DNA of 64,000 nt from contig CM072875.1 of the NCBI GenBank assembly GCA_036937835.1, positions 11,297,001 through 11,361,000 of the forward strand, read 5' to 3'. Source of the stretch: Pampus argenteus (taxonomy: Eukaryota; Chordata; Actinopteri; Scombriformes; Stromateidae). The first letter of the stretch is position 1; every line of letters begins with the position of its first letter. The notes beneath the pieces were generated by a model, which saw only the letters and a list, made by a program, of their open reading frames with translations, was not told where the DNA came from and ran no database searches. Shown here one piece after another: positions 45,645 to 59,600 of this stretch. A program made the position numbers and the translations under genes.

Positions 45645-48637
45645 TTAGATAGGCTTGTAAAGCAGAGATGTGACGTATTTCTTCTTATATCTGTGAGTCG
45701 CGCTCAGCACCATAACTCCATCCTACACAGAAACAAAATACAGACGCAAGCTGCTGTTAGATAAGCCAAGGGGCAAATTAAAAAGTGCCAACTGGTCCAC
45801 AGAGTATCACAGAGAACAATAAAAAATGTGAAACACAAGATTACACAAGTCAGTTAACTTTAATCTAAGTCTGTTGTGTAAACATTGCTGGATGAATTGG
45901 CAATAACAAGATAATTTAAATAAAAGGAAATTTATGAAGTGTAAGCAACTAATTCATGTTGAGGGAATTGATCTAAGAAGATTACTTTATACAATACAGT
46001 TTAAGTTGTTATAACAGTACCATCTGATTGATTTGTGTAATGTTTCCAGCTAAATGTTGAAATTTAGAGATTTATAACCTCTCCATCATATTTGACTGCT
46101 CAGGGATTTAAATTCAATAGAGCGTCGGCACCTTTGGAGCTTGGAGAATAGAAAAATCGGAAAAGTGTTTCCAGTTAACTTACCTTTATTGAGAGGGCAT
46201 ACAGGTGATTCAGCATGACGTGGTTGGGTTCAGGCAGCAGGGCAGGGTCACACTGCCAAGAAAGAGAGAGAAACATACAAAACAATAGTGACAAATCAAG
46301 GTCTGAGGAACATATAGCAAAGTGTTACACCAGAACTGTAGGTGGATAGATGTGGAGAAGGCTGACAGAAGGGCTGCGTTTCATTAGTTGTTCAACATGC
46401 CCTCATTGACTTCCCTGCGGCCATGACTCATCATCATTCCATTTCTCTAGAAAACTCGAGTGAACTTTGTGAGATCAATCTTTCGAGGGCAGAGGGAGCT
46501 ATGACGTCCACAGTCTGATGATTTACAGTATTTAAAACAAATGTTTGTGATTGGAACAAACAGAAAGAATGTCTGAGTTGCAAGTTTAAGTACCGATATC
46601 CAGATAACCAGAACAATCATCTCTAAATTCTTTTTTCACATATATACATATAATTTCACATTATAGTAATGTTAGTAGGCCACTCGATAGTGATCGTTTA
46701 TGTTATTATGGTATTTAAGGGATGACTACTGACTACAAAGACGAATGTATTCCATTTAAATCCCCGCCTCCTCCCCACCCACTTTCCCTCTGCTCTCCAA
46801 GTAGCCTCGATGTGACATATGCTGTATATAACACCAAGGGCTGAGGAGAAGTGAATGAGGAGAATCAGAACTACCAATAAAACAGCCAAACACTCACAGA
46901 TATGTTGGTGTCCTTGTTGAGGATGACTTGAAGGAGGTGAGGGGGGAGTATAGGCGGAGCCTTGAAATGCTCCTCAGGTCTGAAGACGTACTGCTCCTGT
47001 CCGTACGGACCTGGCGGGGAGCTGGACAGATCTGTGAATATACAACAAAAAAATGCTACTTAGTTAGTGTTTGTCACTACTTACTGTGAATGAGTTGATA
47101 GCTGCTGGCTAGTTTATAACTAAAATAAATTGATAAAATATTCACATTAATGATATTGAGCCTACATCTATATGCATCTGGATCAATAATGGATGTAGGC
47201 TGACCTGATGTGTCTGAGCACTCCAGAGAATCGACCTGCAGCGCATCAAACACCTCAAAGTCAGACTTCTTCACATGGATCAGGTTGTTGATGGTGCCGA
47301 GCTGGCTAGTCACCACCGGCTGCAAGAGAGAAATGATCCCAGAGGTAATGATCGAGGATTATTATAATTATTATTTGTAGCACACATGCACATTTCCCGG
47401 GGCTTTAAAAAGGCTTAGATGACAATGCTATATTGTGAGTGTGGCTGCTTTTACACAGTCATTGGGAGGGGCTGCAAAAGTTTTGTAAGTTTATTGTTAT
47501 GTTAATCAATTCAATAAACATGCAAACACTGACAATAACTGCCAATAAAATGTCCATTTTAATGTATATTTCTTGAAGATGTCCTTTTACCAAACTTCTT
47601 AATTTCTTCAGAAATTCCTTTACTGTTCCTTGACTACAGATACTATTTATACTAGCATCAATAATATTCCCCAAAATGCTGAGCCTGGAACTAAAATTAC
47701 TGAGATTACGTATATTTGGTCAGTACAGTATTAAAGAATTGCCTTATTATAATTGTATTAACTACCATAATTAACATCCAAAATTCTCTACAGAAAAAAA
47801 CATAGAAAATACTTTAAATCTTTTAGGTATATGCTGGTAACATGAAGTGATAAATAAAATAAAAATAAAATATCAATGATATTGATGTACCTCTGAAGGA
47901 TCATGGACCCACTGTCCGTCTACAAAAAACTTGTACTGGTGTTCTCCTTCAGGTAAGTCCAGGATTGCTACAAAGTCATTATGGCTTTGGAGAGAGGAAA
48001 GAAAGACTATTACTGCTAAACCACCAGACTTTGCTGTCCGTTGAAAGTCTAATGCAGAACATGGTTGAAGATAATGTGTATTGAAAAGGAAAAGTGAGAA
48101 TATACATGACATCTGTAACATGCTGAATGCAACATAATTGTGTACCTTTTATTCAGTGGTATCTTGGTGTTCCAGTTATTAAAAGAACCGGCTATGTAGA
48201 CTTCCTTCCCTCCTCCAGCCCAGCGAATGACAGTGGGTCGAGCCTGGGGACCAGTTTTTACCAGGTCTTCCAAATCTGGGGTGAATTCCTTCTCTTCTAC
48301 CGCCTGGAAACAGGAGAAATCAATCACAGTAGAAGCACATTCAGGATTTCACACGCTTCTAATCTGACTCCCTTTAGTTCTATCTGTGGGGAAAACAAAA
48401 ATGAAGAGCAGGAAATGCACCTTTCGTAGTCACTTTTAGGACATTAAAATCTGAAAAGTAGTCTTGTGGTTTCTGTACCTTGGACTCTGGCCCATGAGTG
48501 TTGAAGATGTTGGGGTCATCTGTGCTATCCACCAACTTACTGCTGTGTTCATGGTCTTTGTGACTGCCGCTGCTGTCAGATCGGTGGGTCTTGGCTCCAT
48601 GGCGATCTCCAGACACCCGGTCGCTTGTATTGCCCAT
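45645..48637 (-). CDS. prkab2: AMPK beta-2 subunit
   Basis: Regulatory scaffold of AMP-activated protein kinase, joining the catalytic alpha and nucleotide-sensing gamma subunits and binding glycogen. Coding exons in transcript order: 48637-48479, 48303-48146, 47984-47891, 47319-47205, 47031-46898, 46252-46184, 45722-45645, in total 268 aa (human 272). MGNTS at the start is the N-myristoylation site, and MGNTSDRVSGDRHG favours beta-2 over beta-1. The carbohydrate-binding module spans about residues 76-137 with W97 (GSFNNW) and W131 (VDGQW). S106 matches the human Ser108 autophosphorylation site. The C-terminal association domain runs from PPGPYGQEQY to KKYVTSLLYKPI. Residues 54-70 before the module look more diverged than the rest. 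All junctions are consensus and in phase. Confidence 0.96.
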
Positions 48638-49623
48638 AATGTCACACTATTTATAGTGGAAAGAAAAGGATTGTTGAATCTCAATAAGACAGCAGCTTGA
48701 ACAGCTCCAAGTTGTCTGAACTGTTGTTTTGATGTACTTTTGTTTGCGTTAATGTAAGCCTGCAACTAACAATCATCATTTTGATCTATAAAACATCAAA
48801 ATGAATGTGAAAAATGGCCATCACATTTACCTAGAGCCAAAGGTGATGTCATTTAATTGTGACCTGCATATAAATTAGCCTCAAGCTAACTCTTCACGCT
48901 AAACATTTATGTTTAATACCGTACATGGCCCCTTACAAATATATACAATAAAAACAAACAAACAAATGTCTTATTTGGTCTGACCAACAATCCAAAAAAA
49001 TCATATTCAATTAACTAAAATGTAAGACAAGGAAAATAAACAAAATCTCAAATTTGAGTAGAGGCTTTTGTGACATCTGATAAAATAACAAACAAATCAT
49101 ACCATTTACAGTTGACAGGTATATTAATTGGACACACATGCAGGGCAGCAGTTCTCCCAAACGGTTGAACGGCCCTCCATGAAGGCTAAGGGGTTAACTG
49201 AGACTAGACCCCCTCAGACACAAGCAACACTGACTGTGGCAGTAAATGTCTTGTAGCTGTGAACCCGGATCTTCCAGGTCAGACCATACAACCGCTTACC
49301 CGTTAATGCATCCTGTCAAACACATCACCCACCGGCTGGCTTACCAAGCAACAAACTATATAGGTGAGCAAACTACGTTCACAATAGCTGAGGGCATATA
49401 TCTTGCTAGATAACCTACCACAGTCACCCGCTGGCAGCTCAGCTCAGCTCACTTAGACAGGAGAATATTTTTAGCTTACAGTTAACGTTAGCTAGCTGCT
49501 AAGTTAGCTGTCACTTTCTAACAACTGGTGGTTGATCTTTTTACGACACCAGTGTCGATTATGATAACGCGACGAAAACTATACTTCTTCAGCATGTAGT
49601 TACGATAGAGTAAACAGACTCAC

Positions 49624-49740
49624 CGATACCAGCTGATGTGTTTGTGTAGTTTGTTTTTAGCGGAGGGCCCACCTCTCTCCCAACGGCTGTAGGACGACGG
49701 TGCTACGGCGTGCGTCTAAGGACAAAATGGGTGACACAAG
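49624..49740 (-). promoter_or_regulatory. prkab2: prkab2 noncoding first exon and promoter region
   Basis: On the minus strand a clean donor (TATCG/GTGAGT, exon edge at 49624) lies 1 kb upstream of the coding start. A minus-strand acceptor ATAG just before TGTGACATTATG (about 48646) would join it to the first coding exon. The sequence around 49660-49715 is CpG-richer than its surroundings. The upper limit of the exon is a guess. Confidence 0.55.
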
Positions 49741-50465
49741 TTATCTTATCAGGAGCAAATAGTGTAAAGAAAGGTTCTATGATCAGGAGGGTGAACCGCA
49801 GGATAAGTTAACATTATTTAGATATAATACAGATATTCACAAATGTAATATGAATATGTCAATAATTACATTGCTAATTGATACATTTGTGGCAGGTGAG
49901 ATATTTGGTTACAATGCCTTATTTTTTTTAATTTCTTTTTGCATTAAGAAAGCCTTTTGGCTTACCTGTGGGTTATCCATAGTAGATGGCGCCAGCAATA
50001 TATGGCTGAGTTAAGGCATGTTTATGGCATGCCAGAAGACTGGGCAAGGAGCAGGAACAGCTTCCATCTGCTTTGGATATGTTAGGGCACATTTCTCTAA
50101 AGCCAAAACATTGCACAAAGAGTGGGAATTTCTACCCAGAAAAGAACAATTCTTCATTTTAAAAGCCCAACAAAGGGATGTACATATTAAAATATTATAA
50201 ATGTAAACTTAGTAAAGGTTAAACAAGTCTGATGTGAAAACTTGAATCCTCCAGCTCATATATACCCAGACTAGACTTTAAACTGGAGACATCTTGTGAT
50301 CATCTGTTTTAAAATGAACAATATTTGCAAAGATTCTCCCTCAATGAGGGAGAAGAACTAGATGCAATTTATCTCTGTTTTGTGGTAAAAAAAATTAAAT
50401 AAATAACAGACACAAAATACCCAAATTATTTTTTAATGTACTTTAAGACATGTCTCGAATTGACC
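49741..50465. other. Intergenic, prkab2 promoter side to carrier 3' end
   Basis: No exon recognised. The plus-strand frame at 50018-50200 (60 codons) has no support. A TAGATGGCGCCAGC sequence at about 49982 resembles half of a CTCF site. Confidence 0.5.
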
Positions 50466-50471
50466 TTTATT
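50466..50471 (-). terminator. slc25a24: AATAAA on minus strand, possible carrier polyadenylation signal
   Basis: TTTATT on the plus strand, 1.27 kb after the carrier stop. I found no closer canonical hexamer by eye, so the 3' UTR is tentatively 50450-51741. Confidence 0.4.
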
Positions 50472-51741
50472 GTTTCTATAATCTTGTTAACTGATATTAC
50501 TGACACATACCAGTAAATGAAGTTTCAATTTTGCAGTGTCAATGTGTTGTGTGTGTTATTGGCCACTAGGCGGAGCCATTAACACATCTCAAGAATTGTT
50601 CAAACCAGTTCAAACTATCTCCACCCCCTGAACGATCAACTCAACACCACTGTTCTCCACCAAAGACCATGTTAAACTTATTTCCACATGTTCAAGTTAA
50701 CAACTTTTAAAGCAACAGCAGTTTTAGTTTCTCAAAATTTATATGAATATAACGTATAACAATGATAAAAACCTGATTGTCCATGGTAGATATCCACCAA
50801 TGGGCTGTGTGAAAGAACAAGTAAAAAGTATAATGTAACAGGATCCAGTTGTGTTTGTGTGTTTAGGGTGGAGTGTCTGGATGTGTTGAAATGAGAACTG
50901 AGGCAACACAAACCCAATAATAATAATACCTGCAAACATTTACTATATATAGTTATATATATATATAAAATAAACACACCTACTTCTGTAACATAAGGCT
51001 GGCATTGAGTGGCTGTAAGGCACATTTAAATGATTCTCAAATCAAATAGAGTGGTTTTTCACAAACGTGTCTTTATGTAGATAGTATTCCAGTGTTAACA
51101 TGAATTGATTTTTCTGGGCCAGTTATTTTTAGTTGACGACTTGTGATTTGCTCTATTTAGCCAAATGTAGGGCAGGTGTTTACAACACCTAAGTGTTAAA
51201 TTATCTTAGAATTTAACTGGCATAATGTTGCTTTCTATCTTTCAGGGTTTAACAAAGACCTTTGCTGTGTTTCTGTGGGATAAGCTGTAAATATATTTCC
51301 TTTGTTAACAAAAAGTCAGAGTAACAGTATATTCCAGTTAGCTACTTGAATAGGATGAATGTAATGTAAGATGAATTATATGACCTATTGTGTTTTTGCT
51401 TTCTTATTTTTATGTTTGTATTGTACTGTGTACAGTTCTGTCTTTGTGTCAAGTATTCTTTGGGACAGTGTATACATTTCGGGAGTGTTTCTTTACAGTA
51501 GGATGGCAATGAAAGCAAGCTTACCACAAATGATGAATGTTTAAACTACTGACAGACCACCCTTAGTGGGATAGACACAGTTTTCTATAAGCTGAACTCC
51601 TGTGCCAGCTTGGGAAGTCATGCTCTCTATGTTTGATGTCTGTCTATTCTCTTGGTGTCATTTCAGGCAAAAAAAAAAAAAAAAAAGTCAAGTCTGACAA
51701 ATACAGTACATGTTTTTCTTCTTTCTCATTGGCTTGTGGTG

Positions 51742-54700
51742 TCATTTTGAGATTCCCAAGCTAGTCTTCATGTACTCGTAAACCACATAGCTAATGCTCA
51801 CAGCAGGAATGACTTTCATGAAATTTGGCAGGATGCCTCGGTAGAGTCCGAAAAATCCATCTTTGGCTACAATCTTCTTCATCAGAGAACTCATGGAGGG
51901 CTGGTCTGATGCATCCAGGGACGCTGAAGAGACAAGGAAAGTTAGGTAAGAAGTGTTGAATCTAAAAGCATGCTTTTTATTTTAAATACCTAGAATGGGG
52001 TTTTTTTTAATGTCAAACTAGGGTTTTTTATCTGGATAAATGTTTATGTAAATCTGTCTGTTTGTTTGGGTAATTTGTGGTGTACACATTACACCAGACT
52101 ACATTTTGTTCACATAAACTATTAGGTACCTCCTAATAAACATCTAGCGTATCATTAAAATGACCATGCGCTGTGCAATAACATACCATGCAAGTTTTGT
52201 CATCATCATTGCCTAATGTTGGTCCGAGATTACCTTGTGCCTGCATCCGTGTGCGTAGAAGTGCAAGTGGATAGCTGGCCAGCTGTCCGCAGGTACTAGA
52301 GATGGTCCCACAGCCCAGCAACACCAAAAGTCCTGGGTTAGCTGAGTCATTGGCATGGTGCGTCAACCAGGTGTTCTTCAGAGTCTGAGACACAGCAAAG
52401 AAATGATGGCAAAGCACAAAAATCGGTTTCTCTGAGTAAACTTAAAATAGTCCTGCAATCTATGACAAATTAGTTCATAATGCATTCAAATGAGATGATT
52501 TGACAAAGTGCGAACAGGTCGTGAAACAGGGTTAGGGTTATGGGGCAGCACATATCACAAAGCCTGCATACCTCATAAACAGCAAGGTCTATCCCAGCGT
52601 AGGGAATGATTCCCAGTAAGTTTGGAACGTAGCCCTTGTAAAAAGCCTTAATACCCTCTTTCTTCAGGATTGTCCTTGCACAATCAAACATTCCTGAATA
52701 CTGACCAGTTTTCCTCAGTGTCAGTCTTGTCTTCAGCACCTTGAAAAGTAACCAAAAAAGAAGAAAAACTGAGGAATTGGACAGATTTTTTTGATTTGTG
52801 TGCTATCTTTAGCTTTTCAAGTCATATTAAAATAGTCAGTTTATTGTAAAACAATAAATGATGAAACAATGATGCAGTGGTACCTCCATGGGGTAGATGG
52901 CTGTCTGTGCTGTGGCCCCAGCCAGAGAGCCAGCCATGAATCTCTTGTGTGTTTCAATATTTTTGCCCTCTGATGATAACAACTTCTTATACTGCAACAG
53001 AACATTCAAAATATATGTACTGTCATAAGAACAATCATATTACTATGTTCAAAAGGCTTTTCAGAGACACGGTCCCTTACTTGTTCATATGACATAAATT
53101 TGATTGCTGTCTCAGGTGCAATCTTTAAAACATTGATTCCGTTTCCCCTCCAGAGTGAAGATACACCTCCCTCTAAGATCATCTGCTTAAAGCCTCCAAC
53201 CAGGCTTATTTTGTTGGTCTTAGAGGAGTGAACCTACAATAAAAAAGATGCATATAATACTTAACATTTCTTAAAAAGAAAAGTGATATATTTGCTCATT
53301 TTCTGTCACATTATTCACCTGCATGAAGACTTTCATTCTGTCCAGAGGGGCAGTACCGGTGCGAGAGACAGCCCCCGCCACCGCACCTGCAGCAAGCTGC
53401 TTCCACCAACCACCTGAGCTCTTCTCCTCCTCTGTGAATTCATCTGGTATGGCAAGACTGTCGCCTATATCCAGCACCTGGTGAGCACGCAAGCACATTT
53501 TTTCACATCACTTTCATTTATGGACACCGATACATGTCTGTCAACACCATATGCTATTACTAGAACTATAATGATACTATACTAGGTAGTCTGTCAAACA
53601 GACATTAAATATTCACTGACTTGTTCATACTTAGGGAAGTGCATGCCATGTGTGACAAACACCACAAGCCACAGTAATGAAGAAACTGTTTGTAAACTTG
53701 CCACTTTCAGTTGTACTTTGCAGAGAGGGCCACATTTACAAAATCTTGAATGTCAGGTGTCAGCCAGACAGCAAACAAATCAACAGCATGTGCAAAGAAA
53801 TGCTGTACTATAAAGAAATGCCAAAAAAAACAAAACAACAAATACAACAATTAATTATCGAACTATTCTAACAATGACCTGAGCTTCTTATGCTTTACCT
53901 AAACTGTTTGTGAAATTGCTGGTCAGGCTGAGCCCTCGTCTTGCATACTTTGGCTGCTTCAGATAAACAAATCCAATGTTTTTCCAAAAGCATGAAGAAG
54001 TCTGCTAGTGACACACAGGGTGCAATAGTAATTTAATGAAACTGAGCAAGAAATCACAAGGTTTTGTGCTGCTAATAATGTGTCCTGTGGTCACTAACCC
54101 TACACATTTATGGTGGTAGAATGCAGTTTTGTCTGGTTTTGTCACCTATGATACTACAAATGGGCACTGCAGGCAAGATTTAGAAACATTCGGATGCATT
54201 GTCTTTTAAGCAATAGACCAAATATCTTGTCTAGGAGAAGTAACAAACCAGTCAAAGATGTCTTTCTTCACACTAAGAAGGGGTGGAGGAGAAAGCTAAG
54301 AGGAACACAGTGTAGCACTTTGACCTAATTATTTTAGACAGTCTAGTCTTTCAAAGAAGCTGCCAAAATCCATAATATCTAACACACGAGGACTAGACAT
54401 CACATGACTTATTCCACTGCAGTTGCCTCTGTATGTATCCACAGTATTTGCTTGTGTCTGTTTATATGTAAATGTCCCATACCGTCGAGTGTTTCCAGTA
54501 GCGTATGATCTCCTCCAGGTTGTGAGCAGGGCACAACAGGAAGTGCTCTCTCCACTCATTCCAGTCCACCATCATGGTACCATCAATGTCCATGCTAAAG
54601 AAACACAGAAATATCTATTTAGATTGCCAAGTTATATTGCATTACACTGTAATAAGCATATTTGTGATCCATAAAGCTTCCACATTACACACAAGCAATC

Positions 54701-55455
54701 AATAGTGATCGCATTGTGAATAGAGACATGTGCATAAAACTGGAGGTCAAACCTCTGTAAGATTTTCCTGGCATCCTCACTGCTGATATACATGCCCAGC
54801 TCTGCAAGTGACTGTTGGATCTCTGAGGCATCAATGCGCCCTGACATGGGATGAAAAAAATAATCCTGCATTAAGACACTTGCTGCAGTATGAACAGTGC
54901 GTGTGGCTTCGTAAACATTCACTTGCATGTGTGTGTGTCATTCTACATTCATCTCCTACCATCGTTGTTCTTGTCCAGACTCTTGAACGTCAGCCTCAGT
55001 TTCTTCTCGTGCTCTTTGAGATATTTGGTGAACTCCTTGAAGTCGAGACTCCCATCTTTATTTTGGTCACCAGACGACACAATTTTCTGCAGAGAGGAGA
55101 TAAAAATCTACAGTCTCATTTGTCTCCTCAGGGAGTTTCAGAGTGAATTAAACAACCTAGTCAGACTGAGACATTCACACACACACACACACCACTGAGG
55201 AATTCCGTGCAAACGAGCAAGTCAAGACCTGAAACTCCTGTCTGTATTCTGATCCATATGGTCCCTGAGTTTTACCTGTGCAGCACCCTGGCGGAATATG
55301 CCCATTGCCTTGAGGCCCGCCCGCAATTCTGTTACATCCACCTTCCCATCTTTATTGGTATCAAGCCTCTCAAACAGGTTCTGATAGGACCTCTCACTGT
55401 CTGCATCCCAGCACCGGGCATTTGATAGTAAAAGCGTCCGCAACGTCTGATGCAT
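51742..55455 (-). CDS. slc25a24: EF-hand mitochondrial ATP-Mg/phosphate carrier (SCaMC type)
   Basis: Calcium-regulated inner-membrane carrier exchanging ATP-Mg for phosphate. Coding exons in transcript order: 55455-55276, 55086-54960, 54840-54753, 54594-54483, 53477-53319, 53233-53081, 52991-52884, 52739-52572, 52384-52234, 51923-51742, 475 aa (human 477). Four EF-hand loops start at D32 (DTNKDGKVDVTE), D67, D98 and D134; the last is degenerate, as in the family. An amphipathic linker leads to IGDSLAIPDEFTEEEK, then three carrier repeats with signatures P213-LDRMK, P307-MEVLK and P404-LALLR. Sequence alone mixes features of SCaMC-1 and SCaMC-3. Adjacency to fam102b supports slc25a24, whose human orthologue neighbours FAM102B. 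A teleost slc25a24-like paralogue remains possible. Confidence 0.93.
53478..54482 (-). other. Carrier intron, 1 kb
   Basis: Separates the EF-hand/linker exons from the transport-domain exons. Plus-strand frame 53677-53871 has no support. Nothing else recognised. Confidence 0.6.
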
Positions 55456-56642
55456 CGTAGCGCTAATGTGGAAGCAGCGTCCGTAGGAGTCGCCCTGTAG
55501 TCAGGATCTGATCTGTCTGTCTGTTAATCCATATGAACAATCATATTCATAAACCCAGATAAAATCCACATATGCGATCGAGTGTGCGATGCAAAAAAAA
55601 AAGAAAAGGTTTCCAGTTATTTATATGGAGCAGAGGATCTCGTGAAAAATGTGTATTCCGTAGAATTTCAGGGGAACTGCAGTAGTCAGGGGCGGAGCTA
55701 TGAATATGTCGAAAAAGCAGGAAAGATGGTAAAACAGAAAAATAGTGAAATAAATAATCCGTGGATTAACCATACATATATTCCGGCATCTGCTCATAAT
55801 ATAGAACTTCATCATCTGTCATTTTACCCTCTTTCTGTGTGCCACATGATGGTATATTACAGAGCAATTTAATCTCTTGATCTTGAAGGACGTGTAGACA
55901 CATAGGGTGTAGTGTTTCTACGGAGCAGTACCGCTGGTCGCCACTAGAGTGCGGTGTTTCATCGCACTGAAGGTCGCTCACACATGACAAACAAATATGT
56001 TTAGTGCTTAAGAGGCAATGGTGAAAGATGGGCTACATTTAATTATTTAATATTTCCATTGTATAGTACTTTATACTTCTACTCAGCTACACTTCAGACA
56101 AAAATCAAATGTAATGTACTTTCTGTCTGTATTTATTGTAATTTGCAGATGGAGTTACTTCTCACTTTTTACATTAAGATTTTTAATTAAAAAATATGAC
56201 GAGATTGTAAGATACTGGTGCATTACAAAAGATTTTTTTAGACAGATATTTTAATATTGTCATATACTCAACTCTTGTTGAATGATAGATATTTATTTTC
56301 CCACAGTTCTCCTTTACACAAATGATTTCTCCTGTCGGTGGGCGTTTTGATTGAATTCCACCAATATTGTGTGTACAAGCATTACAATCACGTATTTCTC
56401 TTTTTTTCCCCACGCAGCTGCAGCCAATCAAACCATTGACTTCCCCTCACGTCATGAATTATATTTTTCAGTGGGTGGAAAGGTGGAGATTTGAACTTTG
56501 AATCTTGTGTGCAGCAGCAGCAGCCAGCAACAGCTGAGCGGCCGCAGCAGTGACAGTACACACAGCAGAGCAGTGAAAGTGTTCAGCTGTCTGTCAACTC
56601 ACGACTTGTGTCCCACTTACTTACTTTTTTTTAGGATACACC
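55456..56642. promoter_or_regulatory. Shared intergenic region of divergent slc25a24 and fam102b
   Basis: The two start codons point away from each other across 1187 bases holding both 5' UTRs and promoters. The fam102b side contains a CAGCAGCAGCAGCCAGCAAC leader with a NotI-like GCGGCCGC near 56539 and a CACGTCATG element near 56448. The middle is AT-rich with no exon. A CCACTAGAGTGCGG sequence at 55941 resembles the CTCF consensus with one mismatch. Whether either gene has a noncoding first exon here is unclear. Confidence 0.5.
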
Positions 56643-59600
56643 ATGTCCTTCATTCTCATGAAAAAGAAGAGATTCAAGTTTAAAGTTGATTTCGTCCTGG
56701 ATGAATTGTCATCGGTGCCCTTCGTCAACGGAGTTTTATTCTGTAAAGTCAGGCTCATAAATGGAGGCTTTGCCGGAGAGTCTTCTCGGTAAGACGTTTT
56801 GCTATTTATAGAATCAGTTTACTGGTTGTTCCAACAAGACATTACATTTAAGTGAAACTTGTTTTCAGTATTTTTTTAACAAGTCCCTCTTCAGTTTTAC
56901 TTAGACACCTGTTAAGAATGTGTTGTGCTGTGCAGTAAATCTTTAACGCTTGCTAACTATACACCACAGCTAACGTTATAAGGTAACCAACGTTAACGTT
57001 AAATTCTACCGTTAGTAACTTATGTTTGTTATTAACTTACCCATTCAACAGTTTGAAGACTTGCTGCTGTGTACAAGGGGACACTAACACAGGAAGCCGT
57101 GGTTTAACGTGTACACCTGGTGTAACTTACTGGTTAAATGATCTAGTTTTGTGTTTTTAGATATTTTTTGCCAACGGTACACAGTTGATCAAAGCAGTTG
57201 CTAAGCAACACTTATTGTTACTGTATGTTTTGGCTGGAGTTAATGGCTTATTTTAGTAAACAGTTTTGTATTGTTATCGTTATTATCACTATTACTATTA
57301 TTATTTGGAGATTGTTAGCATTAATAAAAAAAAGATGCCTCGAGTTTAGCTCTGGTTTTATTGGTATGGTTAGGTTATGTAGTTATGCAGGTTAGCGTCT
57401 GTTTGTTATAACAACATTGACGACAAAAAGAAAAACAGAACCTCCTTCTATCCCAAACGAGCACAAAAGGTTAGTCCCCTGGGGTCTATGATTATAACTT
57501 CTTGTAGCACTGAGTGAGTAATGAGTCACTCTGGAAAAACGGACACAGACGTAGCACATGTCAACAGCTAGCTCTCATTCCTTTGCCATGGTAACTGTCT
57601 GCCTGTAAACACTGTCTTCTTAAAAGGGCCCTGCTCCAACCGCAGTCTTCTTCTTATCCTCTTATACAAACATATTGACTGTCTTGTTCATGATGTATGG
57701 AGTGTATGAAAATACTGTAAAATTGATACTAAAATATATGAATGTCATTTTAGGAATGATGCAATAATAGTAATAGAAATGTATATGTACCAACCCTACA
57801 CCTCCTTATTGCTGCTGCCAGTGATCAACTTAATTAGGTTAATTCTTTTAATATAAACAGGCCCATAAACAGATCATATGCAAAGTACAGTGTTCTACCT
57901 TTTGAGTTAGGTCAACATCACAGCAGTCATTCATAATGTCAGAGATTAGAGTGAAGTGTTGCATACATTTAGGACCAGACAGCAGATGAGTGAATACATA
58001 AATATATAATCTAATTATAGATTATATATTATTTTTTATATACCTAATATTTATTATAGACCTGGCATATTTGTGATTAATATTTGCTATATTCATTATG
58101 CTTGTGTGTTTCATTTTTTTTTTGTATGAGATATGTATGTTTTCAAATGTGCTTTTCTCCCAGGGAGCCAGTCCAAGCCAACTGTGTGCATTGGAAGAAG
58201 AGATTCTCCTTCATGTGCAAGATGAGTGCCAATGCTGGGACAGGTGTACTCGACCCTTGTGTGTGCCGGGTGTCTGTGCGCAAGGTACACAACATTTCAG
58301 TTCTGATTTGTTGACACTACAGAAGAGAGTCCAAACCCTTGAGTGAGACTTGCATGTGCTAAGGAAATGTACATAAGATCATACGATGCCCTGTTAATTT
58401 GTAACCATAATTTGTTGACAATGTCATACCACTAGGAGTCACAGATTTTTAATGAAAGTAGTGTGTTAAATAGTAATAAAACAGGCAAACTCACTTTTTT
58501 TTTTTTCTTCGTCATGTTAGGAATTGAAAGGCGGGAAAAGCTTTGCAAAGGTAATACTTCTATTCTCTCTCTTATGTAGACTGGACTGGTGTGTTGTAAA
58601 CATGAAGGCTTAAATATTAGAACAATCTTATCACAAAATTTATATGATAGTAGTTGACCCAAGTGCTCTCAGAGGACTTTTGTTACTAAGGATGTTTTTA
58701 TTTCTAGTTTCCGGCTTTGGTTACTGATTGAAAAACTTGTAAATTAGAACTTACAATATGTTAACCAGTAACCATGATGAATGAAAGTGATTTTAGTTTT
58801 ATGATTTCTTAAGTATTGAAGATCCCATATTGGACACATGCGGTATGTTTCTTTCAACCTGAGGCTGGGCTGGATTTCTTTAAATGCGGAATGTGTCTTA
58901 TATTCTTATAGTTTTATGTACAAATAGTAAAACCAGATGTTTAACAATTTAAACTCACAAATGCTTCACACTAGTTGATCTCTTACAATCCTGTGCAGCT
59001 GGGCTTTGCTGACCTAAACCTGTCTGAGTTTGCTGGGTCTGGCAGCACTACAAGAAGGTGCCTCCTGGAGGGATATGACACCAAGAACACCAGACAGGAC
59101 AACTCAATTCTCAAGGTATGGTGTTAAAAATGCCTCAGTAGTCCTTACCACTGGAAATGTATGAATATAGTCCAATTATTATTTATTCTAACCTGTTAGT
59201 ACAAATCTAATGATTTTTAGCACAGCAATGATAAGCTTATAACCTATTCTTGCAAAACGGTCACTAGTTTTATAAGTTCACCAGCGTAAGTAGACACTCT
59301 TCTATTTGATAAAGTTGGGTGAATGTCCTGACAGACGGTTCTAGAGATGTCTCAGCCTGTGATCTACAGTATCAACTGCCTGAGTCATGAAAATGTATTT
59401 AAAATACTCTTGCTTTTCTCTGATTAACAGGTCCAGTTGTCCGTCATCCTAAAACTGTATAAAAAGTATTTTTCTCTGTCTCTGTTACAGGTTGTCATCA
59501 CCACACAACTTATGTCTGGAGACCCCTGTTTTAAAACGTAAGTTCTTATCTTAAACTAGTGCACCCTTAGATTCTTATCATACTTTCTTAAAATATGGAT

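Noticed and set aside
48127..48700. Plus-strand frames over prkab2
   Set aside because: Antisense to well-supported AMPK beta exons.
50018..50200. 60-codon plus-strand frame upstream of prkab2
   Set aside because: No recognisable sequence, poor start context and no flanking splice signals.
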